Shown here: positions 23,346 through 33,684 of the stretch, piece by piece
Position numbering within the stretch: the stretch's first letter is position 1
Layout of the letters: each line of letters begins with the position of its first letter
NCBI RefSeq assembly: GCF_027579695.1
Contig: NC_083575.1
Location: 34,177,382 to 34,241,381 of the forward strand
Direction of reading: 5' to 3'
DNA: 64,000 bases
From: Neoarius graeffei
Taxonomy: Eukaryota > Chordata > Actinopteri > Siluriformes > Ariidae
Program-made: the position numbers and the translations under genes
The notes under the pieces: model-generated
What the model was told of the DNA's origin: nothing
Database searches by the model: none
The model's input: only the letters and a program-made list of their open reading frames with translations

Positions 23346-24024
23346 ATGAGCTCTGTGGCTTTTTGAGGTTTTATATGAGAGAAGAGACAAACTGCAGCAA
23401 CGTGACGTAGCACAAGTCGCGCGCCGATTACAATGACAAAGGGGCGGTCGCGTGGCTCGAGCCTGCGCGCGTGATTGATAAGAAGCAGCGCAGGGGATGA
23501 AAACCTCCACCATTCAGGTGCATTTAATGGCAAACGACCATCTGTGGTCTCTGCATGTTTTCTCTTTGTGTACTAACAGTCCAGCGACGAGATTAACAGA
23601 TTAGTACTGGTTCTAGGCAGGTCTTTGTATTTTAAGTCCGATTAATTTTGCCAGCTGCTACAAAGAAGCAGGGAATCCTCAGTGTGTGTGTGTGTGTGTG
23701 TGTGTGTGCAGGATGAATTCTTCGGGTGAAGAGAGTCGCGTGCCGATGCCCCTTAGAGAACATCTGCCCCTTTTCCCCAGGGTGGTTTTGTTCATTTGAG
23801 AGCCTTCAAACGAAAGAGGAAAAAAAAATCAATAACCCACAAACTGTTAATTATAAGTGGTGTGATATAAATCAGTACTATGTACACTACCGTTCAAAAG
23901 GTTGGGGTCACTTTGAAATGTCCTTATTTTTTGAAAGAAAAGCACTGTTCTTTTCAATGAAGATCACCTTAAACTAATCAGAAATCCACTCTATACATTG
24001 CTAATGTGGTAAATGACTCTTCTA

Positions 24025-24345
24025 CACTCTAAAAAATAAAGGTGCTTCAGTGGTTCTTCAAATCTCTGGATGGTTCCATGGAGAGTTAACTCTGTAATGA
24101 ACCATTACATTATGCGAAAGGTTCTTCACATTGGAAATGGTTCTTCAGAGCCTGGCATTCTCTTACCATTTGCTGGTCAATGCACATAGGCTATGTTTAC
24201 ACAAATCTGTCTGCACTGCTCAAACAAATGGTTTAAATGGTTCTTTAAAGAACTGTTGCATAAACGGTTCTTTGAAGCCCTGAAAAAGGTTCTTCTATGG
24301 CATCGGCCTGAAGAACCGGTACTGGCCCCATTATTTTTTAGAGTG
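24025..24345. mobile_element. 321-bp TA-flanked MITE
   Basis: Inverted ends CACTCTAAAAAATAA at both sides, with TA at 24023-24024 and 24346-24347. It contains a tandem-like motif of GGTTCTTCA variants. It is nested in the Tc1 shell. Confidence 0.75.
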
Positions 24346-24533
24346 TAGCTGCAAATGTCTGGTTTTTGGTGCAATATCTCCATAGGTGTATAGAGGCCCA
24401 TTTCCAGCAACTCTCACTCCAGTGTTCTAATGGTACAATGTGTTTGCTCATTGCCTCAGAAGGCTAATGGATGATTAGAAAACCCTTGTACAATCATGTT
24501 AGCACAGCTGAAAACAGTTGAGCTCTTTAGAGA

Positions 24534-25011
24534 TGTTAGGGTTTTGCTGGGATTCGAACCTGGTTCGTTGGTGTGATAATCCAGCAAACCCCCACTAGGC
24601 CACCAGGGGGATGACTCAAATGCAGAGGCGTGAGGCGGAAGTAGAAAAAGAATCAAAAGGTTTATTTAAACTATATACACTATATACAGGGCAAAACAAA
24701 AGACAAAAAAAAACCAAAGAGTATAATCCAAAAGAAAAGCAAAGTGCAAAAATACAAAAGCTAAGAAGATCAAAAAACACAGTACAAAGGAAACTGGAGA
24801 TAAACATAACAGCACAAAGACTCCGTGACAAGAGGACTGAACTCAGGGGTATAAATAGACAAACTAATTAAGGACACAGGTGAAGATAATTAGGCAATTA
24901 ACACAAACACAAAACACAGGAACAGTGGTGGCCTCTAGAGGCCAAAATAAACACGACATGAAAAGGAAATAACAGCGGCCTCTAGAGGCCAAAACAGTCC
25001 TAGTCCTAACA
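24534..25011 (-). repeat. 3' LTR of the sushi-type element
   Basis: 478 bp, TG...CA. On the minus strand it carries a TATA-like TATTTATA, a predicted start ACGGAGTCTTT at 24826, AATAAA at 24666-24661 and, further 3', tRNA-like A and B boxes (24602-24550). Confidence 0.92.
24550..24602 (-). other. tRNA-like Pol III A and B boxes in the LTR U5
   Basis: Minus strand: TGGCCTAGTGG (24602-24592) fits the A-box consensus and GGTTCGAATCC (24560-24550) is a perfect B box, 31 nt apart, as in real tRNA genes. The 5' LTR holds the same pair at 29442-29432 and 29400-29390. No full cloverleaf is evident, so this looks like a captured tRNA or SINE head rather than a tRNA gene. Confidence 0.6.
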
Positions 25012-25025
25012 GGACCCCCCCCTCT
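25012..25025 (-). other. Polypurine tract of the sushi-type element
   Basis: AGAGGGGGGGGTCC on the minus strand, overlapping the pol stop codon and abutting the 3' LTR; it is the expected primer for plus-strand DNA synthesis. Confidence 0.75.
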
Positions 25026-28000
25026 AGGAGCGTCTCCTGACGTTCCCAGGGCGATCCGGATGGGCCGAATGGAAGTCCCGACATAGTTCTTTATCAAGGA
25101 CATCCCGAGCAGGAACCCAGCAGCGCTCCTCAGGACCATAGCCCTCCCAGTCCACCAGATATTGCAACCCGCCGCGGACCCGGCGGGAGTCAAGCAGGCG
25201 ATTCACAGTGAACACAGTCTGCCCCTGGAAGATGCGGGGGGGTGGGGGGTTCCTAGGGGCAGGGGCATACGTAGACGTCAGTACGGGCCGTAACAGGGAA
25301 ACATGGAAAGTGGGATTGATCCTCAGAGTCCGGGGCAACTGGAGCCGGTAGGAGACAGGGTTCACCCTGCGCACCACCTTGAAGGGGCCAATGTAGCGAG
25401 GAGCAAGCTTGCGGTTCTCCACCCGCAGTGGAAGGTCCTTAGTGGACAGCCAAACACGCTGCCCAGGGCGGAAAGCGTGTGCAGGTCTTCTATGGCGGTT
25501 GGCCTGAGTCTGGTTGGTTCTGGAGGTCTGTATGAGGGTCTTCCTGACCTTGCTCCAGGTCTTGCGACACCGTCTCACATATTGGTTGACCGAGGGCACC
25601 CCCGCGTCCTCCTCCTGGTCCGGGAACAGAGGTGGCTGGAACCCGAATTGGCACTGGAATGGCGACAGCTTGGTGGCCGATGACTGCAGGGTGTTGTGGG
25701 CGTACTCCGCCCATGGCAGCCAGGTGCTCCACGATGTCGGGTTATCCATAGCCAGGCCTCGCAGGGTGGTTTCCAGGTCCTGGTTGAGCCTCTCCGTCTG
25801 ACCATTGGACTGTGGGTGAAACCCAGAGGAGAGGCTGGCAGTGGCTCCGATGACCTTGCAGAACCCGTGCCACACTCGGGAGGAGAACTGGGGCCCTCGG
25901 TCTGAGACGATGTCCTGTGGAAGACCAAAGACTCGGAAGACATGATTAAACAAAAGTTTCGCAGTTTCAAGAGCAGAGGGGAGTTTGCACAGTGGTATGA
26001 AGCGGCAGGCCTTGGAGAATCTGTCAACTAAGACCAAAATGACCGTGTTACCTTGTGACTCAGGGAGACCCGTGATAAAGTCGACTGCCACGTGGGACCA
26101 GGGACGCCGGGGAATGGTCAGAGGATGCAGGAGACCCTGGGGACGCTGTCGTGGGTTCTTGGTTCTGGTGCAAACCTCACAGGACAGGACAAATGACCTT
26201 ACTTCCTTCTCCATGTTAGGCCACCAGAAGCGTCTTTTCAGGAAGTCCAGGGTCCTCCGAGCTCCCGGGTGGGCGGTGAGAGGGGAAGAGTGACCCCACT
26301 GGAGAACCTTGGCCCGGGCTTGATGTGGGACGTACAAGAGGCCTGGTGGCCCCGTCCCAGGACCGGGGTCCTGGCATTGGGCTCGTCGGACAGCCTCCTC
26401 AATACCCCAGCGGACAGGGGCCACAATCCGGGACACAGGGATAATAGGCCCGACTTCATTCTCCCTGTTAGTGGCAGAGAACAGTCTGGACAGTGCATCA
26501 GGTTTGGTGTTCTTGGAGCCGGGGCGGTATGAGAGGGTGAAGTCAAACCGACTGAAAAACAGGGCCCACCTAGCCTGTCGAGGGTTCAGTCTCTTGGCTT
26601 GCTGGAGGTACTCCAGGTTCTTGTGGTCAGTCCAAACCAGGAATGGATGTTGTGCTCCCTCCAGCCAGTGCCTCCACTCCTCAAGGGCCAGTTTGACCGC
26701 TAGCAGTTCTCGATCCCCCACATCGTACCGGGACTCAGCAGGACTCAGGCGGTGGGAGAAGTAAGCGCAGGGGTGCAGCTTTCCTTCCGAACGTTGAGAG
26801 AGCACCGCGCCGACACCACTGTCCGAGGCGTCCACCTCCACGATGAATGGTTGGGAGGTGTCCGGGAGAACCAGAATGGGTGCCGTGCAGAAGCGGTCCT
26901 TGAGGTCTTTGAACGCCTTTTCTGCCTGAGGAGACCAGCCATAAGATCCACCTGTCCCTTTGGTGAGGTCAGACATGGGTGCTGCTACAGAACTGAAGTT
27001 CCTGATGAACTTGCGGTAGAAGTTAGCGAATCCTAAGAACCGCTGAACCTCCTTAACGGACTTGGGAGTAGGCCAATCCCGGACGGCCAGGGTCTTGGCA
27101 GGGTCCATTTGGAGTTGGCCTGTCCGTACAATAAATCCCAGAAAGGAGACCTCGGGAACATGAAATTCGCATTTCTGGGCCTTGGCGAACAGATTGTTCT
27201 GTAGCAGCCTCTGGAGAACCTGGCGGACATGGTGGCGGTGCTCCTGCACGGTCTTGGAAAAGATAAGGATGTCGTCGAGGTAGACAAAAACGTATAGGTT
27301 AATCATGTCCCTTAAGACGTCGTTGATTAGGGCCTGAAAAACAGCTGGTGCGTTGGTGAGTCCGAAGGGCATCACCTGGTATTCGTAGTGCCCAGACGGG
27401 GTGTTAAAGGCAGTCTTCCACTCGTCTCCCTGTCGGATACGGATGAGGTGGTATGCGTTCCGTAGGTCCAACTTGGTGAAGACGGTGGCGCCTTGGAGCA
27501 GGTCGAAAGCTGTGGACATCAGCGGAAGGGGATATCGGTTGCGCACAGTGATCTTATTCAGGCCCCTGTAATCAATACATGGTCGGAGCCCCCCATCCTT
27601 CTTGCCGACAAAGAAGAAGCCGGCTCCAGCAGGTGAAGTGGAGGGTCGAATAAACCCAGAGACCAGGGCATCTTTGAGGTATTCCTCCATGGCCTTGCGT
27701 TCTGGCTGAGAGAGTGAAAACAGTCTGCCACGAGGAGGGGTAGTCCCAGGGAGCAAGTCGATGGCACAGTCGTAGGCCCGGTGCGGAGGAAGAATGGCGG
27801 CCCTGCTCTTGCTGAATACCTCCTTGAGATCCCAGTACTCTGTGGGAACTTGAGATAACTCGGTGAGATCAGGGGGCTCGGCAGGAGACACAGGAGAGCT
27901 AGAGAGCAGACAAGAGGCATGGCATGCAGGGCCCCATTCCACAACCTGGCTTGTTACCCAGTCTATGCGAGGGTTGTGGCGAGTAAGCCAAGGAAGGCCT

Positions 28001-28419
28001 AGAATAACTGGGAACTCAGGTGAAGGAATCAGGTGCAGGGATATTTCTTCCTTGTGACCTTGAGACTGGAGGAAGACTGGAGAAGTAACTTGGGTGACTC
28101 TTCCATCACCTAACGCTTGGCCATCGAGGGCAGACACAGACAGTGGGACTTCAAGAGGTGCAGTCGGAATATTGATGCTTTGGGCGAAGTGAATATCCAT
28201 AAAGTTCCCAGCCGCCCCTGAGTCTAACAAAGCTTGACAAGAGTGGACAGACTCACCCCAGGAGATGGAGACCGGGATGTAGATTCCTTGGCCAGGGAGT
28301 CCGGGAGAGAGGGTAGGCCCCGTCACAACCCTCCCTCGGCTGGACGGGGCGGTCCTTTTCCCAAGAGTTCGGGACATGATGCTCGGAAGTGACCAGGCTT
28401 GCCACAGTAGATGCAGCAC
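25024..28419 (-). CDS. Pol polyprotein: protease, RT, RNase H, integrase, chromodomain
   Basis: An uninterrupted frame of 1131 codons from the first Met, but probably entered by -1 frameshift from gag near 28356. In order: protease ([11 protein letters not shown]), RT with [12 protein letters not shown], RNase H ([26 protein letters not shown]), integrase with an HHCC zinc finger (about CEVCTRTK), catalytic Asp in VDFITGLP and [10 protein letters not shown] and Glu in [12 protein letters not shown], then a C-terminal chromodomain ([18 protein letters not shown]) thought to steer integration to chromatin marks. All catalytic residues I can check are present. The frame ends TAG at 25026-25024, inside the polypurine tract. 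Confidence 0.92.
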   Translation of the reverse strand: MLHLLWQAWSLPSIMSRTLGKRTAPSSRGRVVTGPTLSPGLPGQGIYIPVSISWGESVHSCQALLDSGAAGNFMDIHFAQSINIPTAPLEVPLSVSALDGQALGDGRVTQVTSPVFLQSQGHKEEISLHLIPSPEFPVILGLPWLTRHNPRIDWVTSQVVEWGPACHASCLLSSSPVSPAEPPDLTELSQVPTEYWDLKEVFSKSRAAILPPHRAYDCAIDLLPGTTPPRGRLFSLSQPERKAMEEYLKDALVSGFIRPSTSPAGAGFFFVGKKDGGLRPCIDYRGLNKITVRNRYPLPLMSTAFDLLQGATVFTKLDLRNAYHLIRIRQGDEWKTAFNTPSGHYEYQVMPFGLTNAPAVFQALINDVLRDMINLYVFVYLDDILIFSKTVQEHRHHVRQVLQRLLQNNLFAKAQKCEFHVPEVSFLGFIVRTGQLQMDPAKTLAVRDWPTPKSVKEVQRFLGFANFYRKFIRNFSSVAAPMSDLTKGTGGSYGWSPQAEKAFKDLKDRFCTAPILVLPDTSQPFIVEVDASDSGVGAVLSQRSEGKLHPCAYFSHRLSPAESRYDVGDRELLAVKLALEEWRHWLEGAQHPFLVWTDHKNLEYLQQAKRLNPRQARWALFFSRFDFTLSYRPGSKNTKPDALSRLFSATNRENEVGPIIPVSRIVAPVRWGIEEAVRRAQCQDPGPGTGPPGLLYVPHQARAKVLQWGHSSPLTAHPGARRTLDFLKRRFWWPNMEKEVRSFVLSCEVCTRTKNPRQRPQGLLHPLTIPRRPWSHVAVDFITGLPESQGNTVILVLVDRFSKACRFIPLCKLPSALETAKLLFNHVFRVFGLPQDIVSDRGPQFSSRVWHGFCKVIGATASLSSGFHPQSNGQTERLNQDLETTLRGLAMDNPTSWSTWLPWAEYAHNTLQSSATKLSPFQCQFGFQPPLFPDQEEDAGVPSVNQYVRRCRKTWSKVRKTLIQTSRTNQTQANRHRRPAHAFRPGQRVWLSTKDLPLRVENRKLAPRYIGPFKVVRRVNPVSYRLQLPRTLRINPTFHVSLLRPVLTSTYAPAPRNPPPPRIFQGQTVFTVNRLLDSRRVRGGLQYLVDWEGYGPEERCWVPARDVLDKELCRDFHSAHPDRPGNVRRRS

Positions 28420-29360
28420 TTGTCCCTCCTTCTGCGCTCCCTCTCAGATGCGGAGAGGCGAGTACGACCCACTTGCATGGGTTCTGGACAGTCACTGAAG
28501 GAGGTAGACGGTCTCCAGGTAGAGGTAGGGAGGCTGGGGGGGCTCAAGGCTTGGTGGCGTTCTCTCATCCTGTTGTCCAGACGAATAGCATGTGAGATGA
28601 GGGTTTCGAGGTCACTTGGGCATCCAATAGAGGCCAGACCGTCCTTGATGGGGTCAGACAGACCATGGTGGAAGGCTGACACCAGGGCAGTCTCGTTCCA
28701 TCCACTTACTGCTGCGAGTGTTCGGAACGAGATGGCGTAATCTGCGACGCTTCCTCCTTGCCGGATGGACATGAGCTTTCGGGCTGCGTCGGTACTGATG
28801 TCTGCCTGATCGAAGACCCGAAGCATCTCTTCAGAAAACAGCTGGAAATCAAAGCACTCAGGTCCCTGTCTTTGCCAGATAGCAGTAGCCCAGGCTCGCG
28901 CCTTACCAGCTAATAAGGTGATCACAAAGGCAATCTTGCGGCGATCCGTAGTGTAGGTGGTAGGCTGAAGCTCAAAGGTGAGTTGACACTGGGTAAGGAA
29001 CTCTCGGCACTCACTGTGCTTGCCGTCATACCTCTGTGGTGCAGGAAGGCTGGGTTCGCGAGGTGAAGAAGGCAGCATTGCAGGAGGCACTGGAGCAGGA
29101 GTGGGAGCTGGATCAGGAGCAGGAACTGGATCAGGAGCAGGAACTGGATCAGGAGCAGGAGATGCAGGCAGAGATGTCAGCTGTGCCAGGGTTTTCCCAA
29201 TTTGCTGAAGCAGTTCCTCGTGGCGAGCGAGGGCCTCACGTTGGCTGGTGAGCGTACGTCCATGAGCGTCCATGGTCGCTCCGAAGCGTGTCAAAGCTGC
29301 CATAATTCCCTGAAGGTTGGCCGGGTAGACAGTTGAAGCAGCCTCTGCTGAGTCGGTCAT
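28323..29360 (-). CDS. Gag of the sushi-type element
   Basis: 345 residues starting [10 protein letters not shown] only 14 nt inside the 5' LTR. It has a coiled N-terminal part, a Pro/Ala/Asp-rich repeat ([11 protein letters not shown]), a retrotransposon capsid domain ([34 protein letters not shown]) and a C-terminal CCHC knuckle ([15 protein letters not shown]). The frame ends at 28323, 97 nt after the start of the overlapping pol frame. It builds the intracellular particle in which reverse transcription occurs. Confidence 0.92.
   Translation of the reverse strand: MTDSAEAASTVYPANLQGIMAALTRFGATMDAHGRTLTSQREALARHEELLQQIGKTLAQLTSLPASPAPDPVPAPDPVPAPDPAPTPAPVPPAMLPSSPREPSLPAPQRYDGKHSECREFLTQCQLTFELQPTTYTTDRRKIAFVITLLAGKARAWATAIWQRQGPECFDFQLFSEEMLRVFDQADISTDAARKLMSIRQGGSVADYAISFRTLAAVSGWNETALVSAFHHGLSDPIKDGLASIGCPSDLETLISHAIRLDNRMRERHQALSPPSLPTSTWRPSTSFSDCPEPMQVGRTRLSASERERRRRDKCCIYCGKPGHFRASCPELLGKGPPRPAEGGL
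28356..28362 (-). promoter_or_regulatory. -1 ribosomal frameshift heptamer between gag and pol
   Basis: Minus strand G GGA AAA in the gag frame, a proper X XXY YYZ slip site inside the gag-pol overlap. Slipping back one base gives [11 protein letters not shown], the pol frame. PEG10, derived from this family, uses the near-identical GGGAAAC. No downstream pseudoknot was modelled. Confidence 0.75.
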
Positions 29361-29361
29361 G

Positions 29362-29372
29362 ACGGAGTCTTT
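29362..29372 (-). other. Self-priming primer-binding site
   Basis: Minus strand AAAGACTCCGT, 1 nt inside the 5' LTR. It is not complementary to a tRNA 3' end of the usual TGG form but is the exact complement of the first 11 nt predicted for the element's own RNA (ACGGAGTCTTT, 29666-29656). This is the Tf1/sushi self-priming arrangement, where the RNA 5' end folds back and is cleaved to prime reverse transcription. Confidence 0.8.
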
Positions 29373-29373
29373 C

Positions 29374-29851
29374 TGTTAGGGTTTTGCTGGGATTCGAACC
29401 TGGTTCGTTGGTGTGATAATCCAGCAAACCCCCACTAGGCCACCAGGGGGATGACTCAAATGCAGAGGCGTGAGGCGGAAGTAGAAAAAGAATCAAAAGG
29501 TTTATTTAAACTATATACACTATATACAGGGCAAAACAAAAGACAAAAAAAAACCAAAGAGTATAATCCAAAAGAAAAGCAAAGTGCAAAAATACAAAAG
29601 CTAAGAAGATCAAAAAACACAGTACAAAGGAAACTGGAGATAAACATAACAGCACAAAGACTCCGTGACAAGAGGACTGAACTCAGGGGTATAAATAGAC
29701 AAACTAATTAAGGACACAGGTGAAGATAATTAGGCAATTAACACAAACACAAAACACAGGAACAGTGGTGGCCTCTAGAGGCCAAAATAAACACGACATG
29801 AAAAGGAAATAACAGCGGCCTCTAGAGGCCAAAACAGTCCTAGTCCTAACA
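29374..29851 (-). repeat. 5' LTR with promoter of the sushi-type element
   Basis: Matches the 3' LTR throughout by eye. Minus-strand TATTTATA at 29697-29690 lies 31 nt upstream of the A at 29666 that begins ACGGAGTCTTT, the start site implied by the primer-binding site. CCTCTAGAGGCC motifs repeat in the U3 near 29769 and 29817. Confidence 0.9.
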
Positions 29852-30396
29852 AGAGAAGCTATAAAACTGACCTTCCTTTGAGCAGATTGAGTTTCTGGAG
29901 CATCACATTTGTGGGGTCGATTAAATGCTCAAAATGGCCAGAAAAAATGTCTTGACTATATTTTCTATTCATTTTACAACTTATGGTGGGAAATAAAAGT
30001 GTGACTTTTCATGGAAAACACAAAATTGTCTGGGTGACCCCAAACTTTTGAACGGTAGTGTAGTTCATTCATCCTGTGAGCTTTATCATATAACAGGCTA
30101 CTGTACTGCAATACTTTGGGAAGCTACTTGTTGTTTAAACATTCCAAAGAAGTCAAAGCCACAGCTTTTTTTTTTCGTTCATTAAGCAAAATGTAGTAGT
30201 GTCTGTAACTGATGGTGAAATAATAAGCTGAAGATTAAAGGCCTCATTACAAAAGCATTGTGTACAAAAGGCAAAGTTGATGATTAGAGCGTTTCTTTCG
30301 GGATGCTTCTGGTTGAAGCTGTGTTACAACGAGGCTAGTTTTAAAAGTAGGGGAGAGCGGGGAGACTTGGAACGGGGGAGACTTGGGACAGTTTGT

Positions 30397-30775
30397 CTCA
30401 TCTCATCTCATTATCTCTAGCCGCTTTATCCTGTTCTACAGGGTCTCAGGCAAGCTGGAGCCTATCCCAGCTGACTATGGGCAAAAGGCAGGGTACACCC
30501 TGGACAAGTCGCCAGGTCATCACAGGGCTGACACATAGACACAGACAACCATTCACACTCACATTCACATCTACGGTCAATTTAGAGTCACCAGTTAACC
30601 TAACCTGCATGTCTTTGGACTGTGGGGGAAACCGGAGCACCCGGAGGAAACCCACACGGACACGGGGAGAACATGCAAACTCCACACAGAAAAGCCCTCG
30701 CCGGCCACGGGGCTCGAACCCGGACCTTCTTGCTGTGAGGCGACAGCGCTAACCACTACACCACCATGCCGCCCC
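30397..30775 (-). mobile_element. V-SINE copy
   Basis: tRNA-derived head with B box GGTTCGAGCCC, the conserved central domain (GGTTTCCTCCGGGTGCTCCG-type) and a LINE-like tail ending in TCTCAT repeats. The 12-bp target duplication GGGACAGTTTGT is at 30385-30396 and 30776-30787. Confidence 0.9.
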
Positions 30776-30823
30776 GGGACAGTTTGTATTCCCATAAATT
30801 AATAAGGTTTAAAGTGCATATCC

Positions 30824-31201
30824 GGGTGGCACGGTGGTGTAGTGGTTAGCGCTGTCGCCTCACAGCAAGAAGGTCTGGGTTCGAGCCCCGTGGCCGGCGA
30901 GGGCCATTCTGTGCAGAGTTTGCATGTTCTCCCCGTGTCCGCGTGGGTTTCCTCCGGGTGCTCCGGTTTCCCCCACAGTCCAAAGACATGCAGGTTAGGT
31001 TAACTGGTGACTCTAAATTGACCGTAGGTGTGAATGTGAGTGTGAATGGTTGTCTGTGTCTATGTGTCAGCCCTGTGATGACCTGGGGACTTGTCCAGGG
31101 TGTACCCTGCCTTTCGCCCATAGTCAGCTGGGATAGGCTCCAGCTTGCCTGCGACCCTGTAGAACAGGACAAAGCAGCTAGAGATAATGAGATAAGATGA
31201 G
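30824..31201 (+). mobile_element. V-SINE copy
   Basis: Same family as at 30397 in the opposite orientation. A 13-bp duplication AAAGYGCATATCC (one mismatch) flanks it at 30811-30823 and 31202-31214, which shows it landed in the end of the TTAA element. Confidence 0.9.
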
Positions 31202-31389
31202 AAAGCGCATATCCTGGACCAATTTTGTTGTTTTTCTTTTATATGAAAGTATGTCCCTTTACATACACATCCAGAAGGGTAATTTTGCACAAGGCCATCC
31301 GTCTACAGCAGAAAAAAATAAAATAACAAAACATGTCTGGAAAAATCCCAAGGGAGTCTGGAGCCAGATTCGTGACATCACCTGCGGAA

Positions 31390-31615
31390 CGGCCAGTAGG
31401 CTGTGCGAGCAGGCGCAGGCTGCGGAAGCTTTGCGCAGTCTCAGTGCACAGCCTGTGTAGACGAAGCGCTCCCATTTCTCTCTCATTGTCTGGTCTTTTG
31501 GAAAACGATGAGTACTAATCCCATCAAGATTGGTGTTGCTACACCCTCCTACGATACATCTGTTAACCATTTTAATAATTACGTGATAATGTTGAAGAAA
31601 TTTGCGGAAAACCAC
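31390..31615 (-). pseudogene. THAP-domain fragment of a transposase
   Basis: The minus-strand frame reads CIVGGCSNTNLDGISTHRFPKDQTMREKWERF, the C2 half of a THAP zinc-binding fold with the conserved HRFPKD and W. The remaining half is degraded (LRKASAACACSHSLL...). THAP domains bind DNA ends in P and Kolobok transposases. It is too incomplete to function. Confidence 0.65.
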
Positions 31616-31919
31616 CAGGTCGTTTTCTCATAAACAAACCAGCGCTGACGTAGGATTCAGAGGGAGGCGTCCCGCACGCGACATCACGAAAATCAACATT
31701 TGCCGGGAAATCCAAATGCCAAGTTTTTTCAGAGGCGGACCAATTCGCCTCAAATGGCTTGATTTTAAATGAATATTTCTGGTATTGCGCAAGGTAAAAA
31801 AAAAAGCGCAAAATGTGGCAGATATTTGACCAAAGTTTAATATAAAATAGGAGAATTACATTGATCTTGCTCCTGAATTTACCCAAGATGTGCCCTTTAA
31901 GATTACATCAGAAGTTAGA

Positions 31920-32830
31920 GCTTGATCCTTAGAGCAGTGTTGTAGTCGAGTCACTAAACCTCGAGACCCCAGTGTTCAAGTCTGAGTCAAGTCCAAGTTA
32001 TTAAAAAAAATTTAGAGTTGAGTCCACGATTGATCCGAGTTGAGTCTGAGAACAAGACTTCAACTGCACCCTTTGACAGTTGCTGTTTCAGCGCCATTAA
32101 CATTAGTTTGTTCCTGAACATGATGTATGAACAGGTGAATGCGCATTCTCTTTCTCAGGGAGTGTGAAGTATTCTGTCAGAGATGGTTGGGAGAAGGATA
32201 TAAATGCAGAAGGTGTGTTTATTAATACAAGTGAAGACAGGTAAACAATCCAGAATGGCAGGCAAAATTGTAAAACAGTGAAACAGGCAATAGGTTGAGC
32301 GAGGCACAAACAGGCTATCGTAGACTTGGCATAATTAAAGATGAGAAACAGGGATCAGGAATCAGGAAACTAAAACAAGGAAATAAGGCTCGGTAATGTG
32401 TCAGCAACGCAACTCAATACTTCGCAAAGTAACTGCATTTTCACAGTATTTATATAGGTGCGCTGATTGAGCCTTAATTCTGTGCAGGTGTGAGTCGTTT
32501 ACGGCATGTGCAAGGGTCCACTTGGTGCACGTGCTGTCCAGAACTTGCCTGAGAGTCTATCTGATGCACACGCCAAGGCGTGACACTCTTGCATGAAATT
32601 CGTACAAAAATTAATGTAGATATAAATATCTTATGCTAAATTATTATGGCATGTTACAACAAATAAAGAAAAAATCTGAGTCCTCATCTCCAATTCACGA
32701 GTCTGAGTCCAAGTCATCAGTGCTCAAGTCCAAGTCAAGTCACGAGTCCTTAAAATTATGGTACGAGTTGGACTTGAGTCCAAGTCCTGGACTCAAGTAC
32801 TACAAGCCTGTCTGAGAGTAACCTACTTCC
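31920..32830. repeat. Repeat rich in GAGTCCAAGTC motifs with a solo-LTR-like insert
   Basis: Both ends are made of degenerate GAGTC/CAAGTCC motifs in inverse orientation (31945-32060 and 32690-32815), typical of a fish DNA-transposon family. Between them 32175-32583 begins TGTCAGAGATGG and ends GCGTGACA, like a solitary LTR, but I find no target duplication for it. Confidence 0.4.
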
Positions 32831-33684
32831 TTTGGAGCCACGAAGCTGGACATTGCAGTAAGGTCTGTGCAGTTCAAAATTTTTGTCAAAAAAAAATTTG
32901 TATTGTCTACTTCGCCTCCACCTCCATCCTATGGTGTAATGTATACTGGTGGAGTCGGGATTTGTTAAGAATTAAAGTATGTAGTCTAGAGTTACCATCT
33001 CATCTCATTCATTATCTCTAGCCACTTTATCCTGTTCTACAGGGTTGCAGGCAAGCTGGAGCCTATCCCAGCTGACTACGGGCGAAAGGCGGGGTACACC
33101 CTGGACAAGTCGCCAGGTCATCACAGGGCTGACACATATGGCCCTTTTCCACTACCCTTTTTCAGCTCACTTCAGCTCGCTTCAGCTCACTTCAGCCCGA
33201 CACGGCTCGCGTTTCGACTACCAAAAACCAGCACGACTCAGCTCGTTTCAGCCCTGCTTAGCCCCTAAAACTCGCACCGTTTTGGAGTGGGGCTGAAGCG
33301 AGCCAAGCCGTGCCGAGTGAGGTTGGGGGCGTGAGCAGACACTCCCCTGTGCACTGATTGGTGAGGAGGAGTGTCCTCACATGCCCACACACGCCCCGCG
33401 AGCGCGCTGGGATCTGTAAACACCGCAAACCCGGAAGGAGAAGAATTACGAATTACGAGAATTTCTGAAGCCTTATGCGCCTCGCCTCATCTATACGCTC
33501 TTGCCAGTATCTGTTGGCGTTGTCGGTGACAACAAGCCACAGCACCAAGACCAGCAACACTAACGACTCCATGTCCTCCATGTTTATTGTTTACTATTCG
33601 GGTCGTGAGACTACCGCTTAAAAGATCACTGAATCAGTGACATACAGAGCATCGTGGACGAGTTCGCGGAGCGCAAGGCTCGTC

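Larger units (their letters stand above)
19770..23882. other. dla upstream region, almost free of transposons
   Basis: No gene or transposon ends recognised over about 4 kb, in contrast to the flanking DNA. It holds many simple repeats: CA near 19848, GT at 20392-20458, TAA at 20624-20693, GA near 21246, GT at 21430-21473, GAA near 21763, CTC at 22399-22445, TTC at 22490-22545, GT near 22972 and 23681. Unique stretches such as 21785-22130 and 23370-23480 (the latter GC-rich with an ACAAAG box) are plausible places for dla enhancers, but that is a guess. Confidence 0.5.
24534..29851 (-). mobile_element. Young sushi/Tf1-type chromovirus (LTR retrotransposon), apparently intact
   Basis: 478-bp LTRs (24534-25011 and 29374-29851) show no difference by eye, start TG and end CA, and are flanked by the 5-bp duplication AGAGA (24529-24533, 29852-29856). 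Between them are open gag and pol frames, a purine tract (25012-25025), a self-complementary primer site and a -1 frameshift heptamer. The chromodomain and the DSGAAGNF protease place it with the sushi-ichi/Mart group, the source of the domesticated mammalian PEG10 and RTL1 genes. Confidence 0.92.
23885..30060. mobile_element. Tc1-like element remnant used as a shell for later insertions
   Basis: Inverted ends CACTACCGTTCAAAAG face each other at 23885 and 30060, with TA on both outer sides (23883-23884, 30061-30062). Only about 0.5 kb of its own sequence remains; the rest is a small MITE (24025-24345) and a complete LTR element (24534-29851). No transposase frame survives. Confidence 0.8.
30813..31896. 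mobile_element. TTAA-flanked (Kolobok-like) element with THAP remnant
   Basis: TTAA at 30809-30812 and 31897-31900; imperfect inverted ends AGTGCATATCCTGG and AGGGCACATCTTGG. A V-SINE is inserted near the left end. It encodes part of a THAP domain on the minus strand, which together with TTAA suggests the Kolobok superfamily. Confidence 0.65.

Noticed and set aside
25303-26546. Several plus-strand frames of 60-126 codons opposite the sushi pol gene.
   Set aside because: They are antisense shadows of pol, with no domain similarity and matching pol codon structure.
30700-30775. tRNA-like B boxes (GGTTCGAGCCC) in many places, e.g. 30.7, 30.9, 35.0, 37.3, 45.3 and 48.6 kb.
   Set aside because: All are heads of V-SINE copies, not tRNA genes; no cloverleaf or CCA-type end.
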